DNA from: DATIXJ01 sp963714795
GTDB taxonomy: Bacteria; Bacteroidota; Ignavibacteria; UBA10030; SZUA-254
Assembly: GCA_963714795.1 (NCBI GenBank)
Contig: CAVQPS010000009.1
Span: forward strand, 434,001-498,000
Length of the DNA: 64,000 nucleotides
Direction: 5' to 3'
Shown: piece by piece, positions 9,095-18,408 of the stretch
Layout: each line of letters starts with the position of its first letter
Numbering within the stretch: the stretch's first letter is position 1
Made by a program: the position numbers and the translations under genes
The notes under the pieces: model-generated
Databases searched by the model: none
What the model was told of the DNA's origin: nothing
What the model saw: only the letters and a program-made list of their open reading frames with translations

Positions 9095-9817
9095 ATGGCT
9101 CAAAAGGATATTCTAAAATTTCTCGATGATGCCCAGAAGTATTTTGCCCAACAGCAGGATCTCTTCGGCGAAACTGTTTATCAAAATCCTATAAACCAAC
9201 AATCACCAGTGACTGCAGAACCAATCTCGCCTTCGGCGAACGAACCATGGATGAGCAGTTCTTCTCTGACCAATTTAGAAGAACAGATATGCACATGTCT
9301 GAAATGTCCGCTCGGACAGACGCGAACGAATTTCGTTTTCGGCACCGGCAATCCGAATGCCGATTTGATGTTCATCGGCGAAGCACCCGGGGCGGATGAA
9401 GACGCACAGGGAAAACCGTTTGTGGGGCGCGCCGGTCAGCTTTTAACAAAAATCATCGAAGCGGTCGGAATGAAACGTGAGGAAGTTTTTATCTGCAATA
9501 TCCTGAAGTGCAGGCCGCCGAACAATCGCCGGCCGACCGCAGATGAAGTCGAACTGTGCACGCCATATCTCAACAAACAGATTGCATTGGTGAAACCGAA
9601 GTTTATCATTTGCCTCGGACTGACCGCGGCACAATGGCTGTTGCAAACGACATCGAGTCTCGGAACACTCCGAGGCCGATTTCATGATTTTCAGGGAATC
9701 AAATTAATAGTCACTTATCATCCCGCGGCGCTTCTTCGTAATCCGGAATGGAAAAAACCGACATGGGAAGATATGAAAATGTTTAAAAGCGCGTACGACG
9801 CTCTCAAAGGCGCATAA
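9095..9817 (+). CDS. udg: uracil-DNA glycosylase, family 4 (Fe-S)
   Basis: A 240-residue family-4 UDG that removes uracil from DNA. The N-terminal 60 residues are a variable low-complexity extension. Four cysteines expected to hold the 4Fe-4S cluster are visible: CTCLKCPL near 66-71, ILKC near 136 and ELC near 152. The catalytic motif GEAPGADEDAQGKPFVGRAG is intact, as is the C-terminal TYHPAALLRNPEWK motif with the essential His. It sits 27 bases after coaBC and ends three bases before dnaB, so it is probably translated from the same message. Confidence 0.94.
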   Translation: MAQKDILKFLDDAQKYFAQQQDLFGETVYQNPINQQSPVTAEPISPSANEPWMSSSSLTNLEEQICTCLKCPLGQTRTNFVFGTGNPNADLMFIGEAPGADEDAQGKPFVGRAGQLLTKIIEAVGMKREEVFICNILKCRPPNNRRPTADEVELCTPYLNKQIALVKPKFIICLGLTAAQWLLQTTSSLGTLRGRFHDFQGIKLIVTYHPAALLRNPEWKKPTWEDMKMFKSAYDALKGA

Positions 9818-9820
9818 CCT

Positions 9821-11275
9821 ATGGCAATCATGAATACACCAACCGACAATTCGGCAAACGGCGAAAACACTTCTGCCGGCAGGATTCCACCGCATGCCGT
9901 CGATGTGGAACGCTCCGTCCTCGGCGCCATGCTGATCGACAAAGAGGCAGTGCCCAAAGTTCTCGAAATCCTTGATGCGAACGCTTTCTACGCTCCGGCA
10001 CATCAAAAATTGTTCCGCGCCATGATGACGTTATTCGAAAAAGGGGATCCGATCGATGCCGTAACCATTGTCGAGGAATTGCGCAGAAGGGGAGAACTGA
10101 ATAACGTCGACGATCCGGGTTACATCACCGAGCTGACACTGAACGTCACGTCATCGGCAAATGTCGAATACCACGCACGCATCGTACTGGAAAAATCGTT
10201 GTTGCGCAGTTTGATTTCTTCTTCCTCTGAAATTGTTACGCGTGCGTATAACGATTCGGAAGATGCACTCGATCTGCTCGATGTCGCTGAAGGAAAAATT
10301 TTCCAGATTTCGGAACGGCGGCTGAAGAAGACCTTCACGCCGATTAAAAAAGCCGTGCATGAAACATTCGAACTGCTGGAAAGTTTGCACGGCAAACACA
10401 GCGGCATTACCGGAGTCCCGACGGGATTTACAAAACTCAATGAGCTCACGGGTGGATTTCAAAAATCCGATCTCATCATTGTCGCCGGAAGACCGAGTCA
10501 GGGGAAAACCGCTCTGGCATTATCGATTGCCCGCAAAGCGGCTGTCGACAAGGAAAAGAAAACTGCCATTGCGATCTTCAGCCTGGAAATGTCCGAACAA
10601 CAACTCATTATCCGGATGCTGTCGTCCGAAGCAAAAGTAAATGCTCATCTTCTTCGCACCGGACGATTGTCCTCCGATCAATGGGCGAATCTGAGCCGGA
10701 CAGCCGGAAGACTTGCCGAATCCAAAATCTTTATCGATGATTCGGCATCGCTCAGCATTCTGGAATTGCGTGCAAAAGCGAGGAGACTCAAAGCGGAACA
10801 CAATATCGGAATGGTCATTGTCGATTACTTACAGCTTGTCCAGGGACCGCGTAATCCCGAATCGCGTGAACGGGAGATTTCTTCCATTTCACGTTCATTA
10901 AAAGCACTCGCAAAGGAATTGAACATTCCCGTTGTGGCGCTTTCCCAGTTGAACCGTGCCGTTGAATCGCGTACCGACCGGCGGCCGATGCTCGCCGACT
11001 TACGCGAGTCCGGAGCAATCGAACAGGATGCCGATGTTGTCATTTTCGTTCACCGTCCGGAAACCTTTAATCAGAAAACCGTAACCGATGAAGATGGTAA
11101 TGAAATCCCTTCGGAAGGCATTGCCGAAATTATCATCGGTAAACAACGAAACGGACCGACCGGCATCGCATTGCTCTCCTTTGTCAAAGAATATGCAAGC
11201 TTCGAACAGCGTGCAGCCTTCAACATTGCTGCACTCGAACCGCCCGTTTCCCTCCACGAGGAAACACCGTTCTGA
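9821..11275 (+). CDS. dnaB: replicative DNA helicase DnaB
   Basis: A 484-residue hexameric replication-fork helicase. The N-terminal helical domain (about 20-125, PPHAVDVERSVLGAMLID) is the partner-binding region; the RecA-like C-terminal domain carries Walker A GRPSQGKTALAL near 225, the IFSLEMSEQQLIIRML motif, Walker B MVIVDYLQLV and the Arg-rich KQRNGPTG loop. No intein is present. The start ATG at 9821 is three bases beyond the udg stop; an alternative ATG lies three codons on. Length is normal for the family. Confidence 0.97.
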   Translation: MAIMNTPTDNSANGENTSAGRIPPHAVDVERSVLGAMLIDKEAVPKVLEILDANAFYAPAHQKLFRAMMTLFEKGDPIDAVTIVEELRRRGELNNVDDPGYITELTLNVTSSANVEYHARIVLEKSLLRSLISSSSEIVTRAYNDSEDALDLLDVAEGKIFQISERRLKKTFTPIKKAVHETFELLESLHGKHSGITGVPTGFTKLNELTGGFQKSDLIIVAGRPSQGKTALALSIARKAAVDKEKKTAIAIFSLEMSEQQLIIRMLSSEAKVNAHLLRTGRLSSDQWANLSRTAGRLAESKIFIDDSASLSILELRAKARRLKAEHNIGMVIVDYLQLVQGPRNPESREREISSISRSLKALAKELNIPVVALSQLNRAVESRTDRRPMLADLRESGAIEQDADVVIFVHRPETFNQKTVTDEDGNEIPSEGIAEIIIGKQRNGPTGIALLSFVKEYASFEQRAAFNIAALEPPVSLHEETPF

Positions 11276-11343
11276 AAAACATTCTGCCCGGGATATTTCT
11301 TTCCATTGGAAATTTCAGCAGAAGTTCGAAGCGTACTCTTCCG

Positions 11344-12192
11344 ATGATTCACTTTATTCTATTCTTCTTCCTGCCGGCCATTGTTTGTTCATCGTTGAGT
11401 GATAGCCAACCGCAAACGGCCTCGATTGCAGACAGAATATTCTTATCCGCTTCCAAAAACAATCTGCAACAACAAACAATCGGGGAGGTGATGACCTTTG
11501 TTGGAAAACAATTCATCGGTTCCGCATATGAAGCAAACACGCTGGATCGATCCGGATCTGAAATGCTTGTCTGTAATCTCAAGACATTCGATTGCGTTAC
11601 ATTTGTTGAAAATGTCTTGGCCCTTTCGCTGTGTATTAAACAGCATCAATATTCGTATGAATCCTATCAGCAAGAGTTGCAAACGATTCGATATCGCCGC
11701 GGCACAATTGCTGGCTATGCAAGCCGTCTCCATTATTTTTCCGATTGGATATACGATACCGAGCGCAAGGGCATTATTGTTGATGTGACGAAAAAGATCG
11801 GCGGCATTCCGTACCGAAAACATATTGATTTTATGACATCGCATCGTTCATCCTATCCGTCACTTGCCGACGATTCGGTCTTTCAACAATTGTCGATTTG
11901 CGAAGACAGCATCAATGCCAGACCGATGTGGTATATTCCCAAAACCGAAGTCGAGAAATTGCAGAACAAAATTTCCGGCGGGGATATTATTGCGATTACA
12001 ACCGCGAAGAAAGGATTAGATGTCAGTCATACCGGCATTGCCATTCGTCTTGCCGATGGCTCATTGCATTTTCTTCACGCACCGGATGTCGGTGCTACCG
12101 TGACTGTTTCGAAGGAAACATTGCCGGAATATTTAAAACATCACGCCGAACAAACAGGAATTATGGTTCTCCGCGTACACTCTCCCGAGTAA
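11344..12192 (+). CDS. DUF1460 secreted N-acetylmuramoyl-L-alanine amidase-like protein
   Basis: A 282-residue DUF1460 protein, a NlpC/P60-type papain-fold family whose characterised member from Bacteroides acts on peptidoglycan fragments. A signal peptide (IHFILFFFLPAIVCSSLS) precedes the mature protein. The likely nucleophile Cys lies in LKTFDCVTFVENVLALSLC, and the second half has SHTGIAIRLADGSLHFLHA carrying the catalytic His. Seen next to dnaB, 68 bases downstream on the same strand. Likely a periplasmic or surface cell-wall amidase; the exact bond cleaved is inference. Confidence 0.88.
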   Translation: MIHFILFFFLPAIVCSSLSDSQPQTASIADRIFLSASKNNLQQQTIGEVMTFVGKQFIGSAYEANTLDRSGSEMLVCNLKTFDCVTFVENVLALSLCIKQHQYSYESYQQELQTIRYRRGTIAGYASRLHYFSDWIYDTERKGIIVDVTKKIGGIPYRKHIDFMTSHRSSYPSLADDSVFQQLSICEDSINARPMWYIPKTEVEKLQNKISGGDIIAITTAKKGLDVSHTGIAIRLADGSLHFLHAPDVGATVTVSKETLPEYLKHHAEQTGIMVLRVHSPE

Positions 12193-12220
12193 TCTTTCAC
12201 AGATCAATCGATCAGTAAAT

Positions 12221-12703
12221 TTATCGCTGTTTCAAAATTGTATTGAATTGTTCCCTGCCAATTCGGTACGGCAGCCATTCGCGTAACCGTTGTGCGCCTA
12301 TACGTTCGTAAAAACGAATCGCGTTCACATTCCAATCGAGCACAACCCATTCCATTCTTCCGCAACCTCGTCGTTTGGCTCGCTGTACACAATACCGAAA
12401 GAGTTTCTTTCCGATACCCATCGACCGGTAATCCGGCAAAATAAAAATATCTTCGAGATAGAATGTCGGAAGTGCCCGAAACGATGAATATGTTTCAAAA
12501 AAGATGGCATACCCGACAGCTTTTTTTTCCACAACTGCAAGAACGGCAGCGAATCGTTTCCGTTTTCCAAACAGATCGCTCAGAAGCCGTTTGCGTGCAG
12601 ATAATGTGGGACGTTTCAGTTTTTCAAAATCGGCAAGCGCATCGATAAGCGAGAGAAATGCTTTACCGTCTTTCCGGCTCACCGACCGAATGAGGACACT
12701 CAT
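12221..12703 (-). CDS. GNAT family N-acetyltransferase
   Basis: A 160-residue GNAT-fold acetyltransferase. The acetyl-CoA pyrophosphate loop lies in PDYRSMGIGKKLFRY (R/QxxGxG/A motif) near residue 95, preceded by the beta-strand FYLEDIFIL and followed by the late WNVNAIRFYERIGAQRL motif C. The similarity to the diamine acetyltransferase (SSAT) subgroup (LEDIFV.P.YRG.GIG) suggests a small amine substrate, which is inference. It converges with the DUF1460 gene with a 28-base gap and shows no operon partner. Confidence 0.88.
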   Translation of the reverse strand: MSVLIRSVSRKDGKAFLSLIDALADFEKLKRPTLSARKRLLSDLFGKRKRFAAVLAVVEKKAVGYAIFFETYSSFRALPTFYLEDIFILPDYRSMGIGKKLFRYCVQRAKRRGCGRMEWVVLDWNVNAIRFYERIGAQRLREWLPYRIGREQFNTILKQR

Positions 12704-12847
12704 CAGGCATTCTCCAGATCATTACATAACAAACAAGGAATCAATCGTTCTGAATCGAAAAAGAAATTATGAAAGTACCTGACCATTAATCAAACATGAT
12801 TGATATGAATGGGGTTTCGGAAAATCAACCTGCCGGGGGGAACGAAA

Positions 12848-14155
12848 TTACATTTTTTTCTGAGCCGATTCGGACTCTTCCAGTTGTTCGAGTACTTTGC
12901 TGATACCTTTCGAGACCAGCGTATCGAGCAACGTGCCGGTGAGTTTTATGGTCGGTTCATCGAGATGTCGTAAACTTTCTTCAGACTTTTTAATTTCCGG
13001 CAGAACGTTTTCCGTCAGATTGATAACGGACGGTTCACTGGTAACATCGCCGGTCGACGCGCTTCCTACCGCGCCCAGGGCGAATTTCGCACCAAGTTCT
13101 TTGATCGGTTGGAAAAAGCCTTCCGGAATTTCTTTGGAACTGTTGGCAATCAGTTGTCCGACATCCGACATCCGTTTATCGAGCGACCGTCCGCGTAATT
13201 TTGAAGATCCGGCAAGCGTATACATTGCATTGGTCATATTGGTGCTCAGCGCCTGCGACGATGCCTGCATCGCGCGGCTCAAACTTCCGCCGCATGATTC
13301 GATATGTTCACCAAGTGCCGTCAAACCGTACTGGACGGAATGACCGAGCGACTCGAGTCCTTTCCGCACCTGTTCGCCATGACGAACGGTCGATTGAGCG
13401 GTGATCTTCGCTGCCTCGATTTGTGAAAGACCCTGCGTGTACGAAGTTAAGAGCTGTGTCGTGCGTTCAATATCGAATTGAATGCGATCGACCATTTTCA
13501 AATTACGGTTCTCGTAATAATAATCCCGCGCTTTATAAAAATGCCACATCGCAACCTGCATCATCATCTGAAGCGTGTTGGAATCGGTACTGATCGTCGC
13601 CATTCCTTTTTCGCCGATATGAAGATTGACGGCAGCTTCCCAGTCTTTTGAACCGAGACGCATAAACCATTGCCGGGCGGCGACGAGGTCGTTCAGATCG
13701 TCCATCGTATGAATTTCTTTTTCCACGCCCCGCTGGGCATATCCCATGGCGGTCATATACGCAATGGTAATGGCGGATTTGTGAATACCCAGATCGGAAA
13801 ACAAGCGAAAAGCGATAATCAACTGGTCGATGACTTTATCGGAAAGATTTCCTTTCGTGTAATGATCTTTCACTTTGACATAAATTTCCTGTGCACGCTG
13901 AAGCGACAGTTCGGCAATTTCGCGGTATCGTTGTTTGAGAATGACCGATCGTTTTGCGTGTTTATCGAGGTATTTTTTGTCGTCTGTCCGAAGTTCGTTG
14001 ATTGCATCCCGGATCTCACGAAGAGAAATACATTCGGTGATATCGGTACTGCCGCAGAGAAAGCATTTTCCCCGAACACCTTCGTAATCGATCCAGCGGT
14101 GATCGCAGTTTGCGCATCGTTCCATCCCTAATTTCATCGACATGGCATTAATCAT
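12848..14155 (-). CDS. zinc-ribbon protein of unknown function, partner of the next gene
   Basis: Not recognised. The 435-residue cytoplasmic protein has an N-terminal zinc ribbon: CANC (about 14-17) and CFLC (about 32-35), separated by HRWIDYEGVRGK. The middle (about 45-230) is helical and rich in Lys, Arg, Gln and Tyr. The C-terminal 200 residues are amphipathic, Ser/Ala-rich helix (QVRKGLESLGHSVQYGLTAL, SRAMQASSQALSTNMTNAM), reminiscent of coiled-coil or bacteriocin-like helices. No signal peptide or membrane segment. Its start overlaps the stop of the upstream gene by four bases, so the two are translationally coupled. Confidence 0.7.
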   Translation of the reverse strand: MINAMSMKLGMERCANCDHRWIDYEGVRGKCFLCGSTDITECISLREIRDAINELRTDDKKYLDKHAKRSVILKQRYREIAELSLQRAQEIYVKVKDHYTKGNLSDKVIDQLIIAFRLFSDLGIHKSAITIAYMTAMGYAQRGVEKEIHTMDDLNDLVAARQWFMRLGSKDWEAAVNLHIGEKGMATISTDSNTLQMMMQVAMWHFYKARDYYYENRNLKMVDRIQFDIERTTQLLTSYTQGLSQIEAAKITAQSTVRHGEQVRKGLESLGHSVQYGLTALGEHIESCGGSLSRAMQASSQALSTNMTNAMYTLAGSSKLRGRSLDKRMSDVGQLIANSSKEIPEGFFQPIKELGAKFALGAVGSASTGDVTSEPSVINLTENVLPEIKKSEESLRHLDEPTIKLTGTLLDTLVSKGISKVLEQLEESESAQKKM

Positions 14156-15336
14156 TGCTTTCGCTCCGCCAATTGTCGGATCAATCGCTGGTATTCATCG
14201 TCACTCAATTCGCCGAATGCATATTTTGTCTCGATGGTTTCACGGTCGAAATGCTGGCGTGCTTTGACGGCAACCTGTTTGTAGGTTTCCTGCGCACGGA
14301 TGCGGGCAAAACCGCGCAATGTTTCCATTTCTTCCTGGTACATCGTTGCAAAGCGCGTTAAGTCACCGGAAAGGTCGAACGGTTTTTCTCCTTTCGAGAT
14401 ACGGCGGAGATTCGTCAGTTCGGCAAATTCTTTCGTGCTGATATTTTGCAATAATTCCAGAGCGGTTTCAAATTCTTTTGCTTTATGATAAAAATGGTAC
14501 GACAATTTGAATTCGCTTTCTTTCAAAAACCAATCTGCCATTTCCTTGTATTCCATTGTTGTCAGAAGCGCACGGTCATACACATAAAATGAAGTTGTGT
14601 GATCTCCTGCCTCACGTTTCAGCGCTCCCAGACTGTGCATATCGTTCTCGACCCAGAAATACCATTCTTCCATATCGTTGCGGTTTTCGGTCCGTGCGAG
14701 TTCCAGAAAATCTGCGGTGCGGCCCCAGGCTTTAAAAAAGCAGTACGTTAATAACGCGACATCGGTATTATGAGGATTGTTATTCACTGCCGTCCGGAGA
14801 ATTTCGATAAGCTTTTCTTTTTCATTGCCCGGCATGGAAAAAAATAATTTGACGGGAACGCGGGGGATTTTCCGGAGGGACCGCGTGTGATCATAAAATT
14901 GAAACTGACGCTGGGAATTGGAATCCGGCATTTCCAGTTCGAGCTGTTCAATAGCGGAATAGAACCGCTCGCTCATAAGATTTTTTTTGATGCCCGGATA
15001 CCAGGCATTATCCGCTTCACGAAATGCACTTTCCAAAACCATCCGCCACGAACTCATCGTACTTTCGACGAACGAATTTTCCGAAAGAGGAATCGTCGTC
15101 TTGAACAGTTCCAACAGATTATGGTCACGCGTAATGACGTCATCTTGCGAAGAAGAATCACGGAGAGATTGCATGATGAAAAAATGTTTCAGCCAGGGAC
15201 GGGTCAACGGTTCATTAATTGCATGCCGGATCTCCGATTTTTCCTTTGTACGCTCAACGAGCTGCTCCGGAAAAGTTCCCTGAATACCTTTCTGGAGCCG
15301 TTCTTTTTGCGTTTGGAAAAGTTGAACTTGTATCAA
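14152..15336 (-). CDS. helical-repeat protein with C-terminal SHOCT-like motif, unknown function
   Basis: Not recognised. The 394-residue product has no signal peptide. The middle (about 180-320) looks like degenerate TPR/HAT alpha-helical repeats (HNTDVALLTYCFFKAWGRTA, SFYVYDRALLTTMEYKEMAD, KLSYHFYHKAKEFETALELL). The last 30 residues, ETKYAFGELSDDEYQRLIRQ, match the SHOCT pattern (short C-terminal domain, usually y..GeIs.eEy..lk..L) found in oligomerising or membrane-associated proteins. It is the first gene of a two-gene unit with the zinc-ribbon protein (four-base overlap). Role unknown; an intracellular complex is plausible. Confidence 0.7.
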   Translation of the reverse strand: MIQVQLFQTQKERLQKGIQGTFPEQLVERTKEKSEIRHAINEPLTRPWLKHFFIMQSLRDSSSQDDVITRDHNLLELFKTTIPLSENSFVESTMSSWRMVLESAFREADNAWYPGIKKNLMSERFYSAIEQLELEMPDSNSQRQFQFYDHTRSLRKIPRVPVKLFFSMPGNEKEKLIEILRTAVNNNPHNTDVALLTYCFFKAWGRTADFLELARTENRNDMEEWYFWVENDMHSLGALKREAGDHTTSFYVYDRALLTTMEYKEMADWFLKESEFKLSYHFYHKAKEFETALELLQNISTKEFAELTNLRRISKGEKPFDLSGDLTRFATMYQEEMETLRGFARIRAQETYKQVAVKARQHFDRETIETKYAFGELSDDEYQRLIRQLAERKQ

Positions 15337-15529
15337 ATTTAATCTTTCCTTATGAAAAGAATGTTGGTTTACTGTTTTACTTTAAGCGCTTAAAAGAAAT
15401 CTCAACCCGAGAATGTACTTAGCTTTTCAGAAATATACAAATAAAAAACGGGAAGTCCACAGTCTATTCATCGAAGTAACGAATTACCTGTTTTTTGATT
15501 AAAAAAACGCCCTAAATTGACGTTTTTCG

Positions 15530-16666
15530 CTATTTTTGAAAGATTGCCGAAATGATTGATTCTGCGAATTTGGGAAGGTTACTGTCTTCCTGGCTTAATG
15601 TCGCATATTTTTGAAAGAAGTCGAGCGGATCTTTTGCGATTGATTCGATAAGAGATTTTCTGCCGAGGCGGAGATCAATTTCCCGCGCCATGAACATACC
15701 GGCCATCGCACCGTAACTTTCCCAATAACCGCTGAGATTTGCTTTACGAAGAAGCTCCTGCGCGTGGCGTTGATCGACACGTTCGGAAAGAAGATCGGAC
15801 GCGTTTGCATTGAATGCCGTAAAGACTTCCCGCGTTCGCGGATACCAATCCCGCGGAAGATTTCCCCCTCCGGCTTGATCGAGAGAAAGATAATAAGCAA
15901 TTCCTTCGTTTTGTGTGATATCGAGAAGAGCGTCGAACGGGCGCTGATGGGATTGATAAAAATATTTCCACGACGGTGAGGTTTCTTTATACGCGCCGAA
16001 TGCAGCATGAAATACTTCATGTGCGACAACGCCGAGCAAGGTGATAAAACGGTGCTGAACATCCTGTCCGTAACCGACTGCATGTGCCAGATTAACGACG
16101 ATGGTAAGCTCTCCCTGATTTTCGCCGACAAATTGCGGCTCATCACCGTGCCAGACGATGCGCCGAACAAACGCATCGACATTTTCATGGCCAAGTGAAA
16201 CGACATAGACCGGAATCGTGACCGCGATATTTGCTTCCTCCGGAAAAATTTGTTCGACGGTTGCAACGACCCGCCGGTTGAAATTTTGTTTTTTCATTTC
16301 CTCCAGAAGCGCGCGGATAGCGGGCGCATTTTTTCGTGCTTCTTCAAGATGATACATATCATCGATAATTCTCTCATGATATTTTAATGAATCGAGATCG
16401 CTTTCCAGCCGATCAGCAGCGGATCGACGGTCTGCAATATACATTGCGGTGAATGCAGCAATCCTGTTCCCTTTCAATTCTGCAAGCGTCTGCGTACTCA
16501 TCGGTTGATCTTCAAATAATTCAATACTTTGCTCTACGGCAGAAAAGTCAAGAAGAAGATTGACGTTGAAATGAGGATTGGTCTGTGAAGATACCGAAGC
16601 GGTCATCGCAATCAATAAAACAATGAGACTCAGAATGATATATTGCGAAGAAAATATAGTTTTCAT
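15530..16666 (-). CDS. DUF5700-like putative secreted zinc-dependent protease
   Basis: A secreted protein of about 378 residues starting at MKTIFSSQYIILSLIVLLIA, a clear signal peptide cleaved near SVSSQ; the ten codons upstream of this Met are not signal-like, so this start was chosen. The motif LGVVAHEVFHAAFGAYK contains HExxH, the zinc-metalloprotease signature, with ITQNEGIAYYLSLDQAG downstream as a possible third ligand (Glu). This layout fits the DUF5700 putative zinc-dependent proteases of Bacteroidota. Likely periplasmic or outer surface. Substrate unknown. Confidence 0.78.
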   Translation of the reverse strand: MKTIFSSQYIILSLIVLLIAMTASVSSQTNPHFNVNLLLDFSAVEQSIELFEDQPMSTQTLAELKGNRIAAFTAMYIADRRSAADRLESDLDSLKYHERIIDDMYHLEEARKNAPAIRALLEEMKKQNFNRRVVATVEQIFPEEANIAVTIPVYVVSLGHENVDAFVRRIVWHGDEPQFVGENQGELTIVVNLAHAVGYGQDVQHRFITLLGVVAHEVFHAAFGAYKETSPSWKYFYQSHQRPFDALLDITQNEGIAYYLSLDQAGGGNLPRDWYPRTREVFTAFNANASDLLSERVDQRHAQELLRKANLSGYWESYGAMAGMFMAREIDLRLGRKSLIESIAKDPLDFFQKYATLSQEDSNLPKFAESIISAIFQK

Positions 16667-16707
16667 TATAGTATGATCATTCAAACGGATGTTCATGTGG
16701 CATGAAA

Positions 16708-18363
16708 TCAGATCATGGGAATCTTGATACCGAACTGCTGTGCGTTTTTTCTTGCCCGATCATAGCCGGCATCGGTATGGCGAATAATTCCCATACCGGG
16801 GTCATACATCAAAACGCGTTCAAGCCGTTGTTCGGCATCCTTGGTACCATCGGCAACGACGACCATACCGGCATGAATCGACATGCCGATCCCCACTCCG
16901 CCACCGTGATGCACGCTCACCCAACTCGCCCCGCCGACGGCATTCAGGAGTGCATTCAAAATGGGCCAGTCGGCAATGGCGTCGCTGCCATCCTTCATTT
17001 TTTCAGTTTCGCGATTCGGCGAGGCAACCGAACCGCAATCGAGATGATCGCGGCCGATAACGATCGGAGCGCTTATTTCTCCGCGCGCAACCAAATCATT
17101 GAATATTTTTCCCATCCGGGCACGCTCACCATATCCAAGCCAGCAAATACGGGCGGGAAGTCCTTGAAAATGCACTTGCTTCCGTGCTTTTTCAATCCAC
17201 CGGCACAAATTTTTATTCTCCGGAAATGTTTCCAGAATTGCCTGATCGGTCCGATAAATATCATCGGGATTTCCGGAAAGCGCTGCCCAGCGGAACGGAC
17301 CCTTCCCGTCGCAAAAGAGCGGACGTATATATTCCGGCACGAATCCGGGAATATCAAAAGCATTCGTCACGCCATTCGCCTGCGCTTCGCCGCGAATATT
17401 ATTACCATAGTCGAATGTAATTGCACCTTTCTTTTGTAAACCAAGCATCGCCCGCACATGTTCCGCTATCGATTCACGGGCACGGGCAATATATTGTTGG
17501 GGATTTGTCTTGCGTAATACGAGCGCTTCTTCGAATGAAATGTGGGCAGGGACATAGCCGTTGAGTGTATCATGAGCGGAAGTTTGATCGGTCAAAATAT
17601 CGATTTTAATATTGCGGGCAAGAAGTTCCGGAAGAACCTCCGCCGCGTTACCGAGCAGAGCAATCGACTTCGGCTCTTTGAATGCAACCGCAGTTTGCAA
17701 CGCGAGAAGTGCTTCGTCAAGCGACGTTGCCATTTCATCGACGTAACCGGTCTTCAGCCGTTTTTCGATGCGCGACCGATCAACTTCAATCACGAGACAG
17801 GCGGCGCCGTTCATTGTTGCGGCAAGCGGCTGCGCTCCGCCCATGCCGCCGAGTCCGGCAGTTACCAGGAGTCTTCCCGCAAGACTTCCTCCGAAATATT
17901 TTTCCGCACATGCTGCAAACGTTTCGTACGTCCCCTGTAAAATTCCCTGGCTGCCGATATAAATCCAGCTGCCGGCGGTCATTTGACCGTACATCGTCAA
18001 GCCAAGCGCTTCGAGCCGGCGAAATTCATCCCACGTTGCCCAGTGCGGAACCAGCATCGCGTTGGAGATAAGTACGCGCGGTGCGTTTGCATACGTTTTG
18101 AAAATCCCGACCGGCTTTCCCGATTGAACAAGGAGCGTTTCATCGTTTTCCAATTGTTTCAAACTGCGGACTATCGCTTCGTAGCATTCCCAATTCCGCG
18201 CGGCTTTTCCCGTTCCGCCGTAGACAATCAATTCTGCCGGATTTTCTGCAACATCGGGATCAAGATTATTCATCAACATACGCAAAGCAGCTTCCTGTAT
18301 CCAGCTTTTACAGGTTCGTTGAGTCCCGCGCGGTGCGCGAATGTTTTTTTGTTGAGATTCCAT
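16708..18363 (-). CDS. hutU: urocanate hydratase
   Basis: A 551-residue urocanase, the second enzyme of histidine degradation, converting urocanate to imidazolonepropionate with a tightly bound NAD+. Typical strings are present throughout: IYGGTGKAARNW, GSWIYIGSQGILQGTYETFA, TAGLGGMGGAQPLAATMNG (NAD-binding), GRDHLDCGSVASPNRET (active-site Cys) and SVHHGGGVGIGMS. Length matches the usual 550-560. It is separated by about 18 kb from hutI-ftcD-fchA, and hutH is not in the window. The adenosine-specific kinase gene lies 45 bases upstream on the same strand. Confidence 0.97.
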   Translation of the reverse strand: MESQQKNIRAPRGTQRTCKSWIQEAALRMLMNNLDPDVAENPAELIVYGGTGKAARNWECYEAIVRSLKQLENDETLLVQSGKPVGIFKTYANAPRVLISNAMLVPHWATWDEFRRLEALGLTMYGQMTAGSWIYIGSQGILQGTYETFAACAEKYFGGSLAGRLLVTAGLGGMGGAQPLAATMNGAACLVIEVDRSRIEKRLKTGYVDEMATSLDEALLALQTAVAFKEPKSIALLGNAAEVLPELLARNIKIDILTDQTSAHDTLNGYVPAHISFEEALVLRKTNPQQYIARARESIAEHVRAMLGLQKKGAITFDYGNNIRGEAQANGVTNAFDIPGFVPEYIRPLFCDGKGPFRWAALSGNPDDIYRTDQAILETFPENKNLCRWIEKARKQVHFQGLPARICWLGYGERARMGKIFNDLVARGEISAPIVIGRDHLDCGSVASPNRETEKMKDGSDAIADWPILNALLNAVGGASWVSVHHGGGVGIGMSIHAGMVVVADGTKDAEQRLERVLMYDPGMGIIRHTDAGYDRARKNAQQFGIKIPMI

Positions 18364-18408
18364 AAACCCTCGTTTTCCTTAAATCAATTTTCGGACATCA
18401 AATCATAT

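Noticed and set aside
14887..15342. Plus-strand 151-codon frame opposite the SHOCT gene
   Set aside because: Antisense to the supported minus-strand gene; composition is that of a mirrored coding frame.
15460..15530. Terminator after the DUF5700 gene
   Set aside because: Only an A/T-rich seven-base stem (AAAAACG/CGTTTTT) is present; not distinguishable from chance.
16702..17439. 245-codon plus-strand frame opposite hutU
   Set aside because: hutU is certain and covers the same bases on the minus strand.
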